Shown here: piece by piece, positions 35,081 to 46,741 of the stretch
How positions within the stretch are numbered: the stretch's first letter is position 1
Layout: each line of letters begins with the position of its first letter
Source: Megaustenia siamemsis
Taxonomy: Eukaryota; Mollusca; Gastropoda; Stylommatophora; Ariophantidae
NCBI GenBank assembly: GCA_032433765.1
Contig: JAVIAB010000059.1
Coordinates: 62,111,178 to 62,175,177 of the forward strand
DNA: 64,000 bases
Reading direction: 5' to 3'
Position numbers and translations under genes: made by a program
Notes under the pieces: model-generated
What the model was told of the DNA's origin: nothing
What the model saw: the letters and a program-made list of their open reading frames with translations, nothing else
The model's database searches: none

Positions 35081-36297
35081 CTCTCTCTCTCTCTCTCTGC
35101 GATCAAGACTCAGAGTAGGATTCCAGACTCTCTCATGAAGTCAGCGGTCTGTTTAAGCGAGTCGATTACCCCATATAGTTTCTCTTCCAGGGAGGTGGGC
35201 GTGGACCACATTGCTCTTCTCAGGTCTGTGTACTTGGGACAATCCTGTAGAACGTGTTTTGTAGTCATATTGTCCAGTGTACAGGGGCATAGGCTGGTTG
35301 TACCTATTTTGAATTTGGTGAACATGTGATTCCTCATTCTATTGTGGCCAGTGCTTAGGCGAAGTGACTTGATCCCTCCTTGATAGTTGGTGGTATCCGT
35401 CACTCGCGTTATGCTTTGGGTGTTCTCGTTTCCATTTTTCATGGAACTGACCCTTGAGGATGGATTTGGCTTCATCATAACTGAGCGGATGGTTCTCTTG
35501 TGGTAATCTCCCTCCCTCTTTAGCTAATTTGTCTGCGCGTTCGTTCCCGTGTATATAACAGTGAGATGGTATCCACTGAATGACTACTCTCTGGAAGTTA
35601 TTGCATAGTTGGTCCAGGGTTAGTTCATTGTTCTTGGGGCTTTTTAGAGATGATAAAACTGACTGTGCATCAGTCAGAATCATCAATTTATTGTGCATGT
35701 TATTTTGTGTTGAGTAGCCTGTGTTGCAGCATCTCTGATGGCCTCAGTTTCTGCTTTAAAATTGTTTGTGAGATTTTTCCAGTAGTTATTGACTTGGTGA
35801 TCTCGTCCTGATTATTCAGTGTCAAGAACCCACCTCCCACTCCATTTTTGGTGGTATTTGTAGCAGAGCCATCTGTGTATATGTGGGACCAAGAGTCCTG
35901 TGAGTACGTATCGTGTATGTGTTTTTCTGCTACGTGTTTTCTTTCTGTGTCTGATTGGGTGCCTTTTTTCATGATTCCTGTTATATTTTCTTTAAGTTCT
36001 GGTATTTTATGCTTTCCACGAGGAGACAAATCAGATGGACCCAAGGGTTTCGATATTATTTGGGAAAGTACTGGGTCTCCAGTAGTTAGTTCATTGGCAA
36101 TTGCAGCGAAGTTGCTCCTCATTAGTCGTACAATTCCGGAACCAGTTATTCTTTGGTCAATGGGGTGGCTAACAAGCCTATATTTCTCCGCTTGTTGCAA
36201 TACTTTAGTGACCCGTCTGTCATCTAAGGGTTGTAAACCTGTTACTGTTTCTAGAGTATTGCTACGATTGCTTACAATGAATGTTAATATTGAATGA
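35081..36297 (-). mobile_element. I/Jockey-type LINE with RNase H domain, 3' part
   Basis: Minus strand, in three frames: IYTDGSATNTTKNGVGGGF (first RNase H aspartate), LTDAQSVLSSLKSP, and IQWIPSHCYIHGNERADKLA (histidine and last aspartate). These are followed by NYQGGIKSLRLSTGHNRMRN and a cysteine-rich CPCTLDNMTTKHVLQDCPKY end. It stops at GILL, followed by a (GA)n tail at 35098-35081. Upstream (36297-36200) is reverse-transcriptase C-terminal sequence. Frameshifts at about 35700 and 35400 make it non-functional. Confidence 0.88.
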
Positions 36298-36339
36298 CAA
36301 AGGACAGTTCAGTTCACTATTAGTACTACTTTGCCTTAT

Positions 36340-36505
36340 GTCTGTTGACATGTGCTGTGTTTGCTACGATGGGGGCTGCAACTTCCTTTTTTTTGTGTGG
36401 ATATTCGATGAAATGTTAATGCTGATGATTCCACTGACACGGACGGTTGAGCAATTATGGATTTTAATTCGTTTGTAGTGATACCGGGGCCTTTGAATGT
36501 CTATA
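36340..36505 (-). mobile_element. Dispersed repeat with GITANELKSII frame, copy 4
   Basis: Complement of GCAATTATGGATTTTAATTC etc.; matches copy 1 in order and orientation. Confidence 0.6.
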
Positions 36506-36554
36506 ACTATGTTAAAAGAGATAAACATAAGAAACAACTTCTTATAAACATATT

Positions 36555-36780
36555 ACAGTAGAAATTAAAATACTATGGCCACCTAACTAGGCATAGCGGG
36601 CCTACTGGGAACATCGGTTCCAGGGCGACGCATCAGGGGCAGACCAAGAAGAAAGTGGTTTCAAAACATCATAGAGACCTTGAACATGACAATAGAAGAA
36701 GTGAGAGATCTAGCTAGAGACAGAGATTCTTTCAGACGGGCCGTGGTGAATGCAACGTTCCGTGGGAGATATGGCTAGAG
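36555..36780 (+). mobile_element. LINE C-terminus, parent of the 60-bp satellite
   Basis: Plus strand encodes (with frame breaks) RGRPRRKWFQNIIETLNMTI, EEVRDLARDRDSFRRAVVNA and TFRGRYG-stop. The last 20 codons are the unit multiplied in the adjacent satellite. Confidence 0.85.
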
Positions 36781-37795
36781 ACAGAGATTCTTTCAGACGG
36801 GCTGTGGTGAATGCAACGGTATGTGGGAGATCTGGCTAGAGACACATATTCTTTCAGACGGGCTGTGGTGAATGCAACGTTCTGTGGGAGATCTAGCTAG
36901 AGACAGCGATTCTTTCAGACGGGCTGTGGTGAATGCAACGTTCTGTGGGAGATCTGGCTAGAGACAGCGATTCTTTCAGACGGGCTGTGGTGAATGCAAC
37001 GTTCTGTGGGAGATCTAGCTAGAGACAGCGATTCTTTCAGACGGGCTGTGGTGAATGCAACGTTCTGTGGGAGATCTAGCTAGAGACAGGGATTCTTTCT
37101 GACAGGCTGTGGTAAATGGAACGTTCTGTGGGAGATATGGCTAGAGACAGGGATTCTTTCTGACAGGCTGTGGTAAATGCAACGTTCTGTGGGAGATATG
37201 GCTAGAGACAGGGATTCTTTCTGACAGGCTGTGGTGAATGGAACGTTCTGTGGGAGATATGGCTAGAGACAGCGATTCTTTCTGACAGGCTGTGGTAAAT
37301 GCAACGTTCTGTGTGAGATCTGGCTAGCGACACATGTTCTTTTAGATGGGCTGAGATGAAAGCAACGTTCTGAGAAAGATCTGGCTAGAGACAAATTCTT
37401 TCAGACGGGCTGCGGTGAATGCAAAGTTCTGTGGGAGATCTGGCTAGAGACATATATTATCTCAGACGGGCTGCGGTGAATGCAAAGTTCTGTGGGAGAT
37501 CTGGCTAGAGACATATATTATCTCAGACGGGCTGCGGTGAATGCAAAGTTCTGTGGGAGATCTGGCTAGAGACATATATTATCTCAGACGGGCTGCGGTG
37601 AATGCAAAGTTCTGTGGGAGATCTGGCTAGAGACATATATTATCTCAGACAGGCTGCGGTGAATGCAAAGTTCTGTGGGAGATCTGGTTAGTGACAGATA
37701 TTATCTCAGACGGGCTGCGGTGAATGCAAAGTTCTGTGGGAGATCTGGTTAGTGACAGATATTATCTCAGACGAGCTGTGGTGAATGCAAAGTTC
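36720..37795. repeat. 60/61-bp satellite derived from LINE coding sequence (locus 2)
   Basis: About 17 units of GGGAGATCTGGCTAGAGACA, then GATTCTTTCAGACGGGCTGT and GGTGAATGCAACGTTCT. A gradient of variants runs left to right (AACGTTCTG to AAAGTTCTG; GATTCTTTC to TATTATCTC). It ends only about 37 bp from the stop codon of LRR gene B. Confidence 0.93.
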
Positions 37796-37831
37796 TGCAA
37801 AGAACATAAGACCTGATAATGAAGATAGTTC

Positions 37832-39109
37832 TCACGACATTTGAGGACAATGTAGACTTAGAACTGTAAAGAAAAGATAAACACTTGTCACTCCACAATC
37901 TCCTACAATGCCGCTGCCGCCGATAGATTTGATCCAGGGTCGTAAACTCTGCTCCTGGCACGTACATACCAGATTGATACTGGCAGAAACATCAAAAACA
38001 TATAGTTTTGTCAGAGAAGCTACAGCTAGAGGTAAACGGGTTAGTTTAGTTCTCTGAAGGATCAGTTGTGTAAGGACTGGAAGATTAATAAATGCGTCGG
38101 ATGAAATTGTAGACAAAGGGTTACTGTTTATACTTAGATAGTTTAAGCTCGAATTGTGAGGAAAACTTGATCGATTTAAATGTGTTATTGAGTTGAAACT
38201 TAAGTCTAACATACCAACGGAAGCCGGTATGTGAGATCCTTGAACGATTTGTATGTTGTTCGAATTTAGAAATAACTGAGACAAAACTTCTAAGTTGCTC
38301 ATGATACTAGGAATCGAAGAAAGCAAATTGCTGTTGAATTCTAATTGTATGAGATTAGAGGGAAGTGAGCCAGAATTAGAGTCAGTGATATGGTTCTGTT
38401 CAAAGTTTAGAGACAATATATTTGTCAAGAAGGACAACTCGGGAATGGCAGTTAGAGAGTTGACTTGAATGTTGATGTCCATCAGCGTGTCTGAGGAAGA
38501 TTTTAAAACACTGCTCAGTTTGTGCGCATCCGATATTTTGTTGTCATAGAGATACACAATTCTGAGAGGGCTTAATTGTGGGAGCCACGTCACGTCGATT
38601 ATCTTGTTATAATTTAGGGTTAAAGTAGATAAGACGGTCAAATTTGACATCGACATTGGAAGTGCAGTTAAACCGTTACTTGAAAGATCTAAACTCGTTA
38701 AGCTGTTAGCCACCGTATCTAGAGCATCATCCGGGATGGTAGGGATAGAACACCCAGATATAGTCAACTCTGTTAAATTAGTCATTGACTTCATCCAAGT
38801 TGGCCACGATGACAACTTTACTTCATCAAGGGTAAGTGTCTCTAATTTTGAACCGAGCTGATTCATGCCGTCTTCATTCCACACAAGAATGTTGGTTTCG
38901 TAAATTCGTAAACATGTAAGAGCCTTCAAATGAAACACGGCTTGAGGAATTTCTGTGAACCGAGCATCTGTGAAGGATATTTCCTGTAAAGTGTAGATGG
39001 ACTCGTCAAATGCGTTGTCATCTATTGTCTCAATAGGGTCGGTCTGCAGGGAAATTCCTGACAGATTCGCCGGTAGACTTCCAGCCGGTATTGTTGTGAT
39101 CTGATTTCC
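37832..39109 (-). CDS. LRR gene B, exon 3: LRRs, C-terminal cap and stop (intact)
   Basis: 426 codons open from the CTTATCAACAG acceptor (39112-39110) to TGA 37834-37832. With exons 1 and 2 it gives a 486-residue protein: signal peptide (about 1-19), LRR N-terminal cap (about 22-40), some 15-17 LRRs, and a four-cysteine C-terminal cap (LVCTCQEQSLRPW ... GDCGV ... LHCPQMS-stop). The first repeat spans the exon 2/3 junction (SLDLD/GNQITTIPAGSLP). Clear repeat cores include LDLSSNGLTALP, LTLNYNKIIDV, LYDNKISDA and LDLSFNSITHL. No transmembrane helix or GPI-type tail is seen, so a secreted glycoprotein is predicted (many NxS/T sites, e.g. NNSS/HNSS). The ligand is unknown. This is the only copy in the window without a frameshift. 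Confidence 0.9.
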   Translation of the reverse strand, partial: GNQITTIPAGSLPANLSGISLQTDPIETIDDNAFDESIYTLQEISFTDARFTEIPQAVFHLKALTCLRIYETNILVWNEDGMNQLGSKLETLTLDEVKLSSWPTWMKSMTNLTELTISGCSIPTIPDDALDTVANSLTSLDLSSNGLTALPMSMSNLTVLSTLTLNYNKIIDVTWLPQLSPLRIVYLYDNKISDAHKLSSVLKSSSDTLMDINIQVNSLTAIPELSFLTNILSLNFEQNHITDSNSGSLPSNLIQLEFNSNLLSSIPSIMSNLEVLSQLFLNSNNIQIVQGSHIPASVGMLDLSFNSITHLNRSSFPHNSSLNYLSINSNPLSTISSDAFINLPVLTQLILQRTKLTRLPLAVASLTKLYVFDVSASINLVCTCQEQSLRPWIKSIGGSGIVGDCGVTSVYLFFTVLSLHCPQMS

Positions 39110-39219
39110 CTGTTGATAAGAATTTTAGAAGCGGTAAACACATGCCTCCTTTATTTGTAGTTAAGAAGTATAACATACATTTACGATCAGTGAAAACTTA
39201 TCATAACAGATCACATATT

Positions 39220-39254
<35 letters not shown>
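39220..39254. repeat. (CA)n-(AT)n microsatellite
   Basis: In intron 2 of gene B. Confidence 0.9.
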
Positions 39255-39255
<1 letters not shown>

Positions 39256-39473
39256 AATTGATCACATTTAGATCACATTCCTAATAGATCACATCTGCTA
39301 CAGTTTCGTCACAGAGAGTTGAACCTAGCACTACTAATTATGCAGTGCAATATTAAAATACATGCCACATAGCAATCTGACACAAGAACAAGTTTATATG
39401 ATGGAAACATGTGTGGTGTTCTCAAATAGAAATTAATGGTCTAATTTCACAATTTAATTAGAAAACGTGTAAA

Positions 39474-39752
39474 ATATAGCTGCTGTCACAACCATATCTA
39501 TGACATCGTTCCTTGTTTAATCGAGTAATTTGTGTAGACCACATATAGCTACTGTCACAACCATATCTATGACATCGTTCCTGGTTTAATCGAGTAATTT
39601 GTGTAGACCACATATAGCTACTGTCACAACCATATCTATGACATCGTTCATTGTTTAATCGAGTAATTTGTGTAGACCACATATAGCTACTGTCACAACC
39701 ATATCTATGACATCGTTCCTGGTTTAATCGAGTGATTTGTGTAGACCACACG
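39474..39752. repeat. 69-bp tandem repeat, 4 copies
   Basis: Unit contains ATAGCTACTGTCACAACCAT and ATCTATGACATCGTTCC; 69 bp equals 23 codons, so the minus-strand frame stays open, but only as a repeat. Confidence 0.92.
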
Positions 39753-39839
39753 TGAGCAGTACAGAAAGTAGTAGAGGATGAAACGTCTCTAAAATAAGTG
39801 ACACAATTACCACCTAAAGAAGGGTTATTTAATTTTGTG

Positions 39840-40180
39840 TATGTCTCCTTCTTGATCTATGTAACTTCCAAGATATACAAAGTGATCTATTTCTTTCGCT
39901 GCTTTTCCTTCCAGATATATTTTTTTTCTTCTTGACGAATTTGATTTTCATGACATTTGTCTTTACTTGTTTGATCTCAAATCCAGTTTTCCTAGCCATT
40001 GATGACATTTTTTTCTTCCTTGCATCATGCTCACATTGCTATTAATGAGAACTATGTCGCCTGCAAAATCAAGGCCCTCCAACTGAGATCGAAGTGTCCA
40101 TCCAGTGCCATTGTTGCCTGTACAACACTTCTGCATAATGAAGTCGATTGCAATTCCAAATAACAAGGGAGGGGAGATAA
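39840..40180 (-). mobile_element. LINE reverse-transcriptase palm fragment (part 1)
   Basis: Minus strand reads PLLFGIAIDFIMQKC, NGTGWTLRSQLEGLDFAGDI. The position of the catalytic xADD motif is FAGD here, i.e. the first catalytic aspartate is lost. Split by a SINE at 40181-40396. Confidence 0.8.
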
Positions 40181-40396
40181 GTAAAAAACAAAATAAGTAA
40201 AGAGTCCCCGTCACGCCAAGTGGCATATAGGGAATATGGTGTTAGTGACCATAGATTTTACAGACCTTTGGCACATGATTTTTGGGGTAATGTAGTCGGT
40301 ATTACGCCCGTGCCGCTTTACTTTCCTAGAAAAATATCCGGTACCCATTAAAGGTTGGGTAAACTGGAAGAAGCCGTCGGTTGGGATCGAACCCTA
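40181..40396 (-). mobile_element. SINE family 1 inserted in LINE reverse transcriptase, 5'-truncated
   Basis: Conserved SINE family 1 body ending at box B (GGTTGGGATCGAACCC). Flanked by GGAGATAA on the left (about 40173) and again on the right (about 40401), a likely 8-bp target duplication. Confidence 0.9.
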
Positions 40397-40562
40397 CAGA
40401 GGAGATAAACTACATCTTTATTTAATTCCGGTTTCAATCAGAAACCATTCACTCACTCCTGTCACTGTGCGAACTGCACACAAGAAGCCGTCATACACAT
40501 CTTTGTTGATGTTAATACTTTTTGGTGATATTCCATATTGTCTGAGTATGTTCCACAACGAG
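40397..40562 (-). mobile_element. LINE reverse-transcriptase fragment (part 2)
   Basis: Minus strand continues upstream: ILRQYGISPKSIN, KDVYDGFLCAVRTVTGVSEW and FLIETGIK, which precedes the SPLLF motif of part 1. Confidence 0.8.
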
Positions 40563-40572
40563 TGTCTATGTT

Positions 40573-40728
40573 TTTCTTCTTCTACCTATCAACTCCCTGT
40601 GGAGCATAGGTCTTCAACAAACACTTTCTAAGTCGTTCTGTTTCTTGCCATTCTTTTAAGTTCGTTCAATGTCTTCCCCATCATCTTCATATCTACTTCT
40701 ATCTGTCTTCTCCAAGAATATTTATGAG
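40573..40728 (-). mobile_element. LINE 3' fragment (RRRWRWIGH family)
   Basis: Matches the 3' portions at 15775 and 48400 (CTTCTTCTACCTATCAACTC, CCCTGTGGAGCATAGGTCTT). Confidence 0.8.
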
Positions 40729-40791
40729 TCATTATGTGTGCTATTAAAAGCTTCTTAGAAATCAATGAAATTTAGAAACTGGAATACTTAC

Positions 40792-40899
40792 GTCCAAATC
40801 TAGCGATCTCAAAGAAGGGTTATCATTAAAGAGTTTCTGCGGAATCGCTGTGAAATAGCCATAGTCGCACAAGATTACTGTTTGTGTGCAGGAACATTC
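40792..40899 (-). CDS. LRR gene B, exon 2 (N-terminal cap)
   Basis: 108 bp, 36 codons, phase 0. Acceptor GTCGACAG/GAATGT, donor TTGGAC/GTAAGT. Encodes ECSCTQTVILCDYGYF ... SLRSLDLD, with the cap cysteines C-x-C...C. Confidence 0.9.
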
Positions 40900-41047
40900 C
40901 TGTCGACGAGAAATCAATCAAGATCTATCCATCCAGTTATCTGTTTACCTACCCGTCTAATTGCCTACCTGTTGATTTGTCCATCAATCTACCTAAACAT
41001 CTACGTATCTGCTCTTTCATCTACCTGCTTGCATAATCTGTGTTTAT

Positions 41048-42630
41048 GTCTCTCTGTCTATCTACAAATCTATCTAGTTTTCTGCCATAATATCTGTCTG
41101 TATGTCTATATATTTCTCTGTCTATCTACAAATCTATCTAGTTTTCTGCCATTATATCTGTCTGTATATCTATATATTTCTCTGTCTATCTACAAATCTA
41201 TCTAGTTTTCTGCCATTACATCAGTCAGTATGTCTATATATTTCTCTGTCTATCTACATATATATCTAGTTTTCTGCCATTATATCTGTCAGTATGTCTA
41301 TATATTTCTCTGTCTATCTACATATCTATCTAGTTTTCTGCCATTACGTCTGTCTGTATGTCTATATATTTCTCTGTCTATCTACATATCTATCTAGTTT
41401 TCTGCCATTATATCTGTCAGTATGTCTATATATTTCTCTGTCTATCTACATATGTATCTAGTTTTCTGCCATTATATATGTCAGTATGTCTATTTATTTC
41501 TCTGTCTATCTACATATCTATCTAGTTTTCTGCCATTATATCTGTCTGTATGTCTATATATTTCTCTGTCTATCTACATATCTATCTAGTTTTCTGCCAT
41601 TATATCTGTCTGTATGTCTATATATTTCTCTGTCTATCTACATATCTATCTAGTTTTCTGCCATTATATCTGTCTGTATGTCTATATATTTCTCTGTCTA
41701 TCTACATATATATCTAGTTTTCTGCCATTATATCTGTCTGTATATCTATATATTTCTCTGTCTATCTACATATATATCTAGTTTTCTGCCATTATATCTG
41801 TCTGTATGTCTATATATTTCTCTGTCTATCTACATATATATCTAGTTTTCTGCCATTATATCTGTCTGTATATCTATATATTTCTCTGTCTATCTACAAA
41901 TCTATCTAGTTTTCTGCCATTACATATGTCTGTATGTCTATATATTTCTCTGTCTGTCTACATATATATCTAGTTTTCTGCAATTACATCTGTCTGTATG
42001 TCTATATATTTCTCTGTCTATCTACATATATATCTAGTTTTCTGCCATTACATCTGTCTGTATGTCTATATATTTCTCTGTCTATCTACATATATATCTA
42101 GTTTTCTGCCATTACATCTGTCTGTATGTCTATATATTTCTCTGTCTATCTACATATATATATATAGTTTTCTGCCATTATATCTGTCTGTATGTCTATA
42201 TATTTCTCTGTCTATCTACATATATATCTAGTTTTCTGCCATTATATCTGTCTGTATGTCTATATATTTCTCTGTCTATCTACATATATATCTAGTTTTC
42301 TGCCATTACATCTGTCTGTATGTCTATATATTTCTCTGTCTATCTACATATATATCTAGTTTTCTGCCATTACATCAGTCTGTATGTCTATATATTTCTC
42401 TGTCTATCTACATATATATCTAGTTTTCTGCCATTATATCTGTCTGTATGTCTATATATTTCTCTGTCTATCTACATATATATCTAGTTTTCTGCCATTA
42501 TATCTGTCTGTATATCTATATATTTCTTTGTCTATCTACAAATCTATCTAGTTTTCTGCCATTACATCTGTCTGTATGTCTATATATTTCTCTGTCTATT
42601 TACATATCTATCTAGTTTTCTGCCATTATA
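41048..42630. repeat. 64-bp satellite, left block
   Basis: About 24 units of TCTATATATTTCTCTGTCTA, TCTACATATATATCTAGTTT, TCTGCCATTATATCTGTCTG, TATG (64 bp). In intron 1 of gene B. Continues at 43969-44427 after the mariner. Confidence 0.96.
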
Positions 42631-43968
42631 CGTAGGGAGGTCAAAAAGTAATGCACACCAATTTTTTTCTCGGAAACTATTCGGGAAAAATGTGTGAAAT
42701 TTTCACAGATTGTAGCTGAACATCCCCTTGACACTACCTATTTGTCAACATAATCTCCGTCCAAGCGTATTGCCTTACGCCAACGCGAAACTAGGTCATG
42801 AATGCCTCGTTTGTACCAAGTTTTGTCCTGCTCGCGTAGCCATTTTTTAACTGCACGGATCACACCCTCATTATTGTCAAAGTGTGTCCCACGCAGGGAT
42901 TTTTTGAGTGGTCCAAACAGATGGAAATCTGAGGGAGCCAGATCAGGGCTGTAAGGAGGATGGGGCAGTACAGTCCAACCAAATTTGTTGATTGCTTCCC
43001 GTGTTACCAGACTTGTGTGAGGGCGTGCATTGTCATGTTGAAGCAACAAATCTGCAGATGGCTTATTAGGCCGAACTCTGTGGAACCGATTTTGAGTTTT
43101 GTCAGTGTATTGATGTAAGCTGTCGAGTTGATTGTCTCACCTCTTGTCATTACATCAACAAGAATCACACCATCAATGTCCCAGAAGACAGTGATCATCA
43201 CCTTTCCGGCTGATGGAGATGTTTTGAATTTTTTTCTTTTTGGTGACTGCGGATGATGCCATTCCATTGACTGCATTTTTGTTTCAGGCTCATAATAATG
43301 TGCCCACGTTTCGTCACCGGTAACAATTTTTGACAAAAACATTTCTCCTTCAACACCGAAACGCTCCAACAATTCAGAACATAATGTTTTCCTTTGAACT
43401 CTGTGATCATTTGTTAGGCACCGAGGAACCCATCGAGCGCAAATCTTTGAATATCCGAGAGTTTTAAAAATTGCGATTGCACTTCCCTTGATGACTGTAA
43501 GCTGCAATGCCAATTGCTGACTAGTGATATGCCTATCCTTACGAATAATGGCATCAGCCCGGTTTAACATGTCTGTGCTGGTAGCCGAGGCAACACGTCC
43601 AGAACGCGGTAAATCATGCAGCTCCACTCGTACACTTTCTGCAGCTTTAATTCTCTGAACCCAGCGACTAACTGTGCTCCTATCGACTGCAGAACATTTG
43701 TACACTGCACACAGTCGTTTATGAATGTTTGCCACAGTTTCTTTTTCCGCAACCAGAAATTCTATGACAATTCGCTGTTTGTAACGGACATTGTTGACAA
43801 GCTCCATTTTAACGGTTCGTAGATTGCGTAATATTTATCAAAATGCTGTGCAATTTGGTACACATAATTGGAACATGTCATATTCCAAGCGTGCAAAATT
43901 GCATATTCCTATCTTTATTATTAGCCGAGAAAAAAATTGGTGTGCATTACTTTTTGACCTCCCTTTAG
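42631..43968 (-). mobile_element. Mariner transposon, near-complete
   Basis: Terminal inverted repeats of about 35 bp: GGGAGGTCAAAAAGTAATGC and ACACCAATTTTTTTCTCGG at 42635-42673, mirrored by CCGAGAAAAAAATTGGTGTG ... CTTTTTGACCTCCC at 43925-43963. The surrounding 64-bp repeat reads CCATTA-TA on the left and TA-TCTGTCTG on the right, rebuilding one unit across a TA target site. Encloses one transposase gene. Confidence 0.93.
42738..43807 (-). pseudogene. Mariner transposase (DD34D), one frameshift
   Basis: ATG 43807 to stop 42738, about 356 residues, normal for mariner. The N-terminal half holds the paired helix-turn-helix DNA-binding region (FLVAEKETVANIHKRL, DRSTVSRWVQRI) and a WVPRCLT motif. 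Catalytic residues: D165 in VTGDETW, the second aspartate in LLQHDNARPH, and the third in YSPDLAPSDFHLF, with exactly 34 residues between the last two. A single-base frameshift near 43115-43125 separates the halves (INTLTKL, then KTQNRFHRVRPNKPSADLLL in the other frame). Otherwise no stop or missing motif, so the insertion is recent. It cuts and pastes DNA at TA dinucleotides. Confidence 0.93.
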
Positions 43969-44427
43969 TATCTGTCTGTATGTCTATATATTTCTCTGTG
44001 TATCTACATATCTGTCTAGTTTTCTGTCATTATATCGGTAGTTATGTCTATATATTTCTCTGTGTTTCTACATATCTGTCTAGTTTTCTGCCATTATATC
44101 TGTCTGTATGTCTATATATTTCTCTGTCTATCTACATATCTGTCTAGTTTTATGCCATTATATCTGTCTGTATGTCTATATATTTCTCTGTCTATCTACA
44201 TATCTGTCTAGTTTTCTGCCATTATATCTGTCTGTATGTCTATATATTTCTCTGTCTATCTACATATCTGTCTAGTTTTTTTGCCATTATATCTGTCTGT
44301 ATGTCTATATGTTTCTCTGTCTATCTACATATCTGTCTAGTTTTCTGTCATTATATCTGTCTGTATGTCTATATATTTCTCTGTCTATCTACATATATAT
44401 CTAGTTTTCTGCCATTATATCTGTCTT
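43969..44427. repeat. 64-bp satellite, right block
   Basis: About seven further units, with the variant CATATCTGTCTAG predominating. Confidence 0.95.
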
Positions 44428-44529
44428 ATATCTTTAAAACTTGGAGCACATTCTACTATTACTGTTTGGCCAAATGAACAGCCACTTCAACTTTTTAAAC
44501 ATTTTCTACACAACAACGAAATAATTTAT

Positions 44530-44945
44530 ATTTTTAAGTCGAAGATACGTTTAACATATTGGCAAAAATATAGAGGCCACAGAGATGGGATTTTCTCAGA
44601 AGAATGTTGAAAGTTCCCTGGACAGCTAGATAAGCCAATGAGGAAATTCTCAAAGAGGCCAACACAAAAATAGAGCTCCTAAAAAAACAGCAGAAATAAA
44701 CAATCAACATTTTTCGGGCAAACCATGAGAAGAGGAAAGTTGGAATACTTGGTTATAACTGGTAAAAATAAAAGGGAGGAGAGAGATCGTGAACGACAAA
44801 GAGAGAAATTACTGGATAGCTTGATGTCATGGCATGGAAAACAGCCAACAACAGAACGTATACGATGCACTGTGGATAGAAGAATGTGGAAGGGCATGAT
44901 CGCCTACGCCCACCGGTATGGCACATGATGATGATAATGATATTT
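44530..44945 (+). mobile_element. RTE-like LINE 3' fragment, subfamily 2
   Basis: Plus strand: RRMLKVPWTAR-like start (frame broken), MRRGKLEYLVITGKNKREER, SWHGKQPTTERIRCTVDRRM and AHRYGT-stop, then GATGATGATAATGA. Confidence 0.85.
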
Positions 44946-45113
44946 AATACACAGTAGTCATTTTAATTACCTTAGAAGTCTGTTTTCGGGAAAGAAAATG
45001 CGTTATTAGTGCGCGTCTACGTCATAGAGACAGCACCTTCTGAATCTGCATCTTTCTATATTGAGTGATTTTGACAATGCGAAGATGAATCAAAAAGTTA
45101 GTCAAATGTATAC

Positions 45114-45188
45114 CTTATAAGGACAATCATCTCCCAGTGCAAGAGCAACCAACAATGCAGCATTTATGAATGAGAGTGTGTGTGTCAT
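45114..45188 (-). CDS. LRR gene B, exon 1 (signal peptide)
   Basis: 25 codons from ATG 45188-45186 to AAG/GTATAC. MTHTLSFINAALLVALALG is the signal peptide, then DDCPYK. Spliced to exon 2 the cap reads CPYK-ECSC. Confidence 0.87.
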
Positions 45189-45322
45189 ACTTCGCTTATT
45201 GCAATCCTGGAGAATGGATAAATACACAAATATTAAATACGCTGTTTCGTCAAAACAATACATTTCTTTTTGAAATTAAAAAGACTATTATACAGAGGTA
45301 TAGTTTCTTTTTAGGTTTAAGG

Positions 45323-45328
<6 letters not shown>

Positions 45329-45358
<30 letters not shown>
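45329..45358. repeat. (ATT)n microsatellite
   Basis: About ten ATT units. Confidence 0.95.
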
Positions 45359-45359
<1 letters not shown>

Positions 45360-45451
45360 GAGTTTGATTTTTTCATGTTGTTACTTTTCCTGTTAGCTTT
45401 TTAAAAGAAAATGATATTTTTATTATGCAGCACGGTTTCTGTATTGTTTTC

Positions 45452-45746
<295 letters not shown>

Positions 45747-46405
45747 TGTCCTTTCGAGCCGAAGACGGCACATAGGGCAGAACCAGAATCTCAAAAACAG
45801 AAACCTTCTATGCCAAAATGGCACATATTGCAGAGATCACTGCCATATTGTATTACATACTGTACTGTTTTACAAGTTGTTTAATTCAGTCTTAAATATG
45901 TTTTTCCTAATTCTAATATAGTTTATTTAATATTTTATTTAAATACTTGTTCTACTGGGTTTTTTTTAAATTTGTATTTTAATGTCTGTTCCCCAGTTCA
46001 ACATTTCTGTGAAGTAAATTAATTGCTAGATTGTTCTTACTTATATTTAAACATTTATGTTAATAATTTCATATATTTAATTTCCTAGAAACAAATTTCT
46101 AGTCTCTATTTTTCATTTATAAATGTGTAAATAGTTATTTAGTTTTATGTGGAAAAATACGAGAACTTTGTATCTTCCCAGACACTCGAATGAGAATAAG
46201 AAGAAATGAAGGAGAAGAGGATGAGAAGAAGGCAAAAACAATAGGTATAAGATGTTAAATGAAACATGTTCGAATAGAACACAAGTAGTAGAAGATAATT
46301 AAAGAAGGAAATGTTTCAAAAATGAGTTTCGAAGAGGTTAATATGAAAATATGGCAGGGAATGGGCAGATAAATGCAGTGCTGCGGTAAAGCTGGCAGCA
46401 AGGGG
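45747..46405. other. GATA-tailed LINE 3' stub, then AT-rich intergenic DNA
   Basis: The first 45 bp are the LINE 3' UTR stub on the minus strand. The rest is AT-rich with no gene seen; this is upstream of exon 1 of gene B, between it and its putative 5' UTR exon. Confidence 0.5.
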
Positions 46406-46411
46406 CCAGAA

Positions 46412-46718
46412 GTAGTGTTGTGTTGTGTAGTGTTGTGTAGTGTTTTGTAGTGTTGTTTTGTGTACTGTTGTGTTGTGTAGTGTAGTGTAGTGAAGTGTTG
46501 TGTAGTGTTGTGTAGTGTTGTGTTGTGTAGTGTTGTGTAGTGTTGTGTTGTGTAGTGTTGTATAGTGTTGTTTTGTATAGTGTTGTGTAGTGTTGTGTTG
46601 TGTTGTGTAGTGTTGTGTAGTGTTGTTTTGTGTACTGTTGTGTTGTGTAGTGTAGTGAAGTGTTGTGTAGTGTTGTGTAGTGTTGTGTTGTGTAGTGTTG
46701 TGTTGTGTTCGTTTTGTG
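46412..46718. repeat. TTGTG/TAGTG minisatellite
   Basis: 10-bp unit TGTTGTGTAG with variants. A 130-bp block (46438-46565) is re-duplicated at 46617 onward. Confidence 0.95.
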
Positions 46719-46741
46719 TAAAGCTGTTACCATGCCTTATT

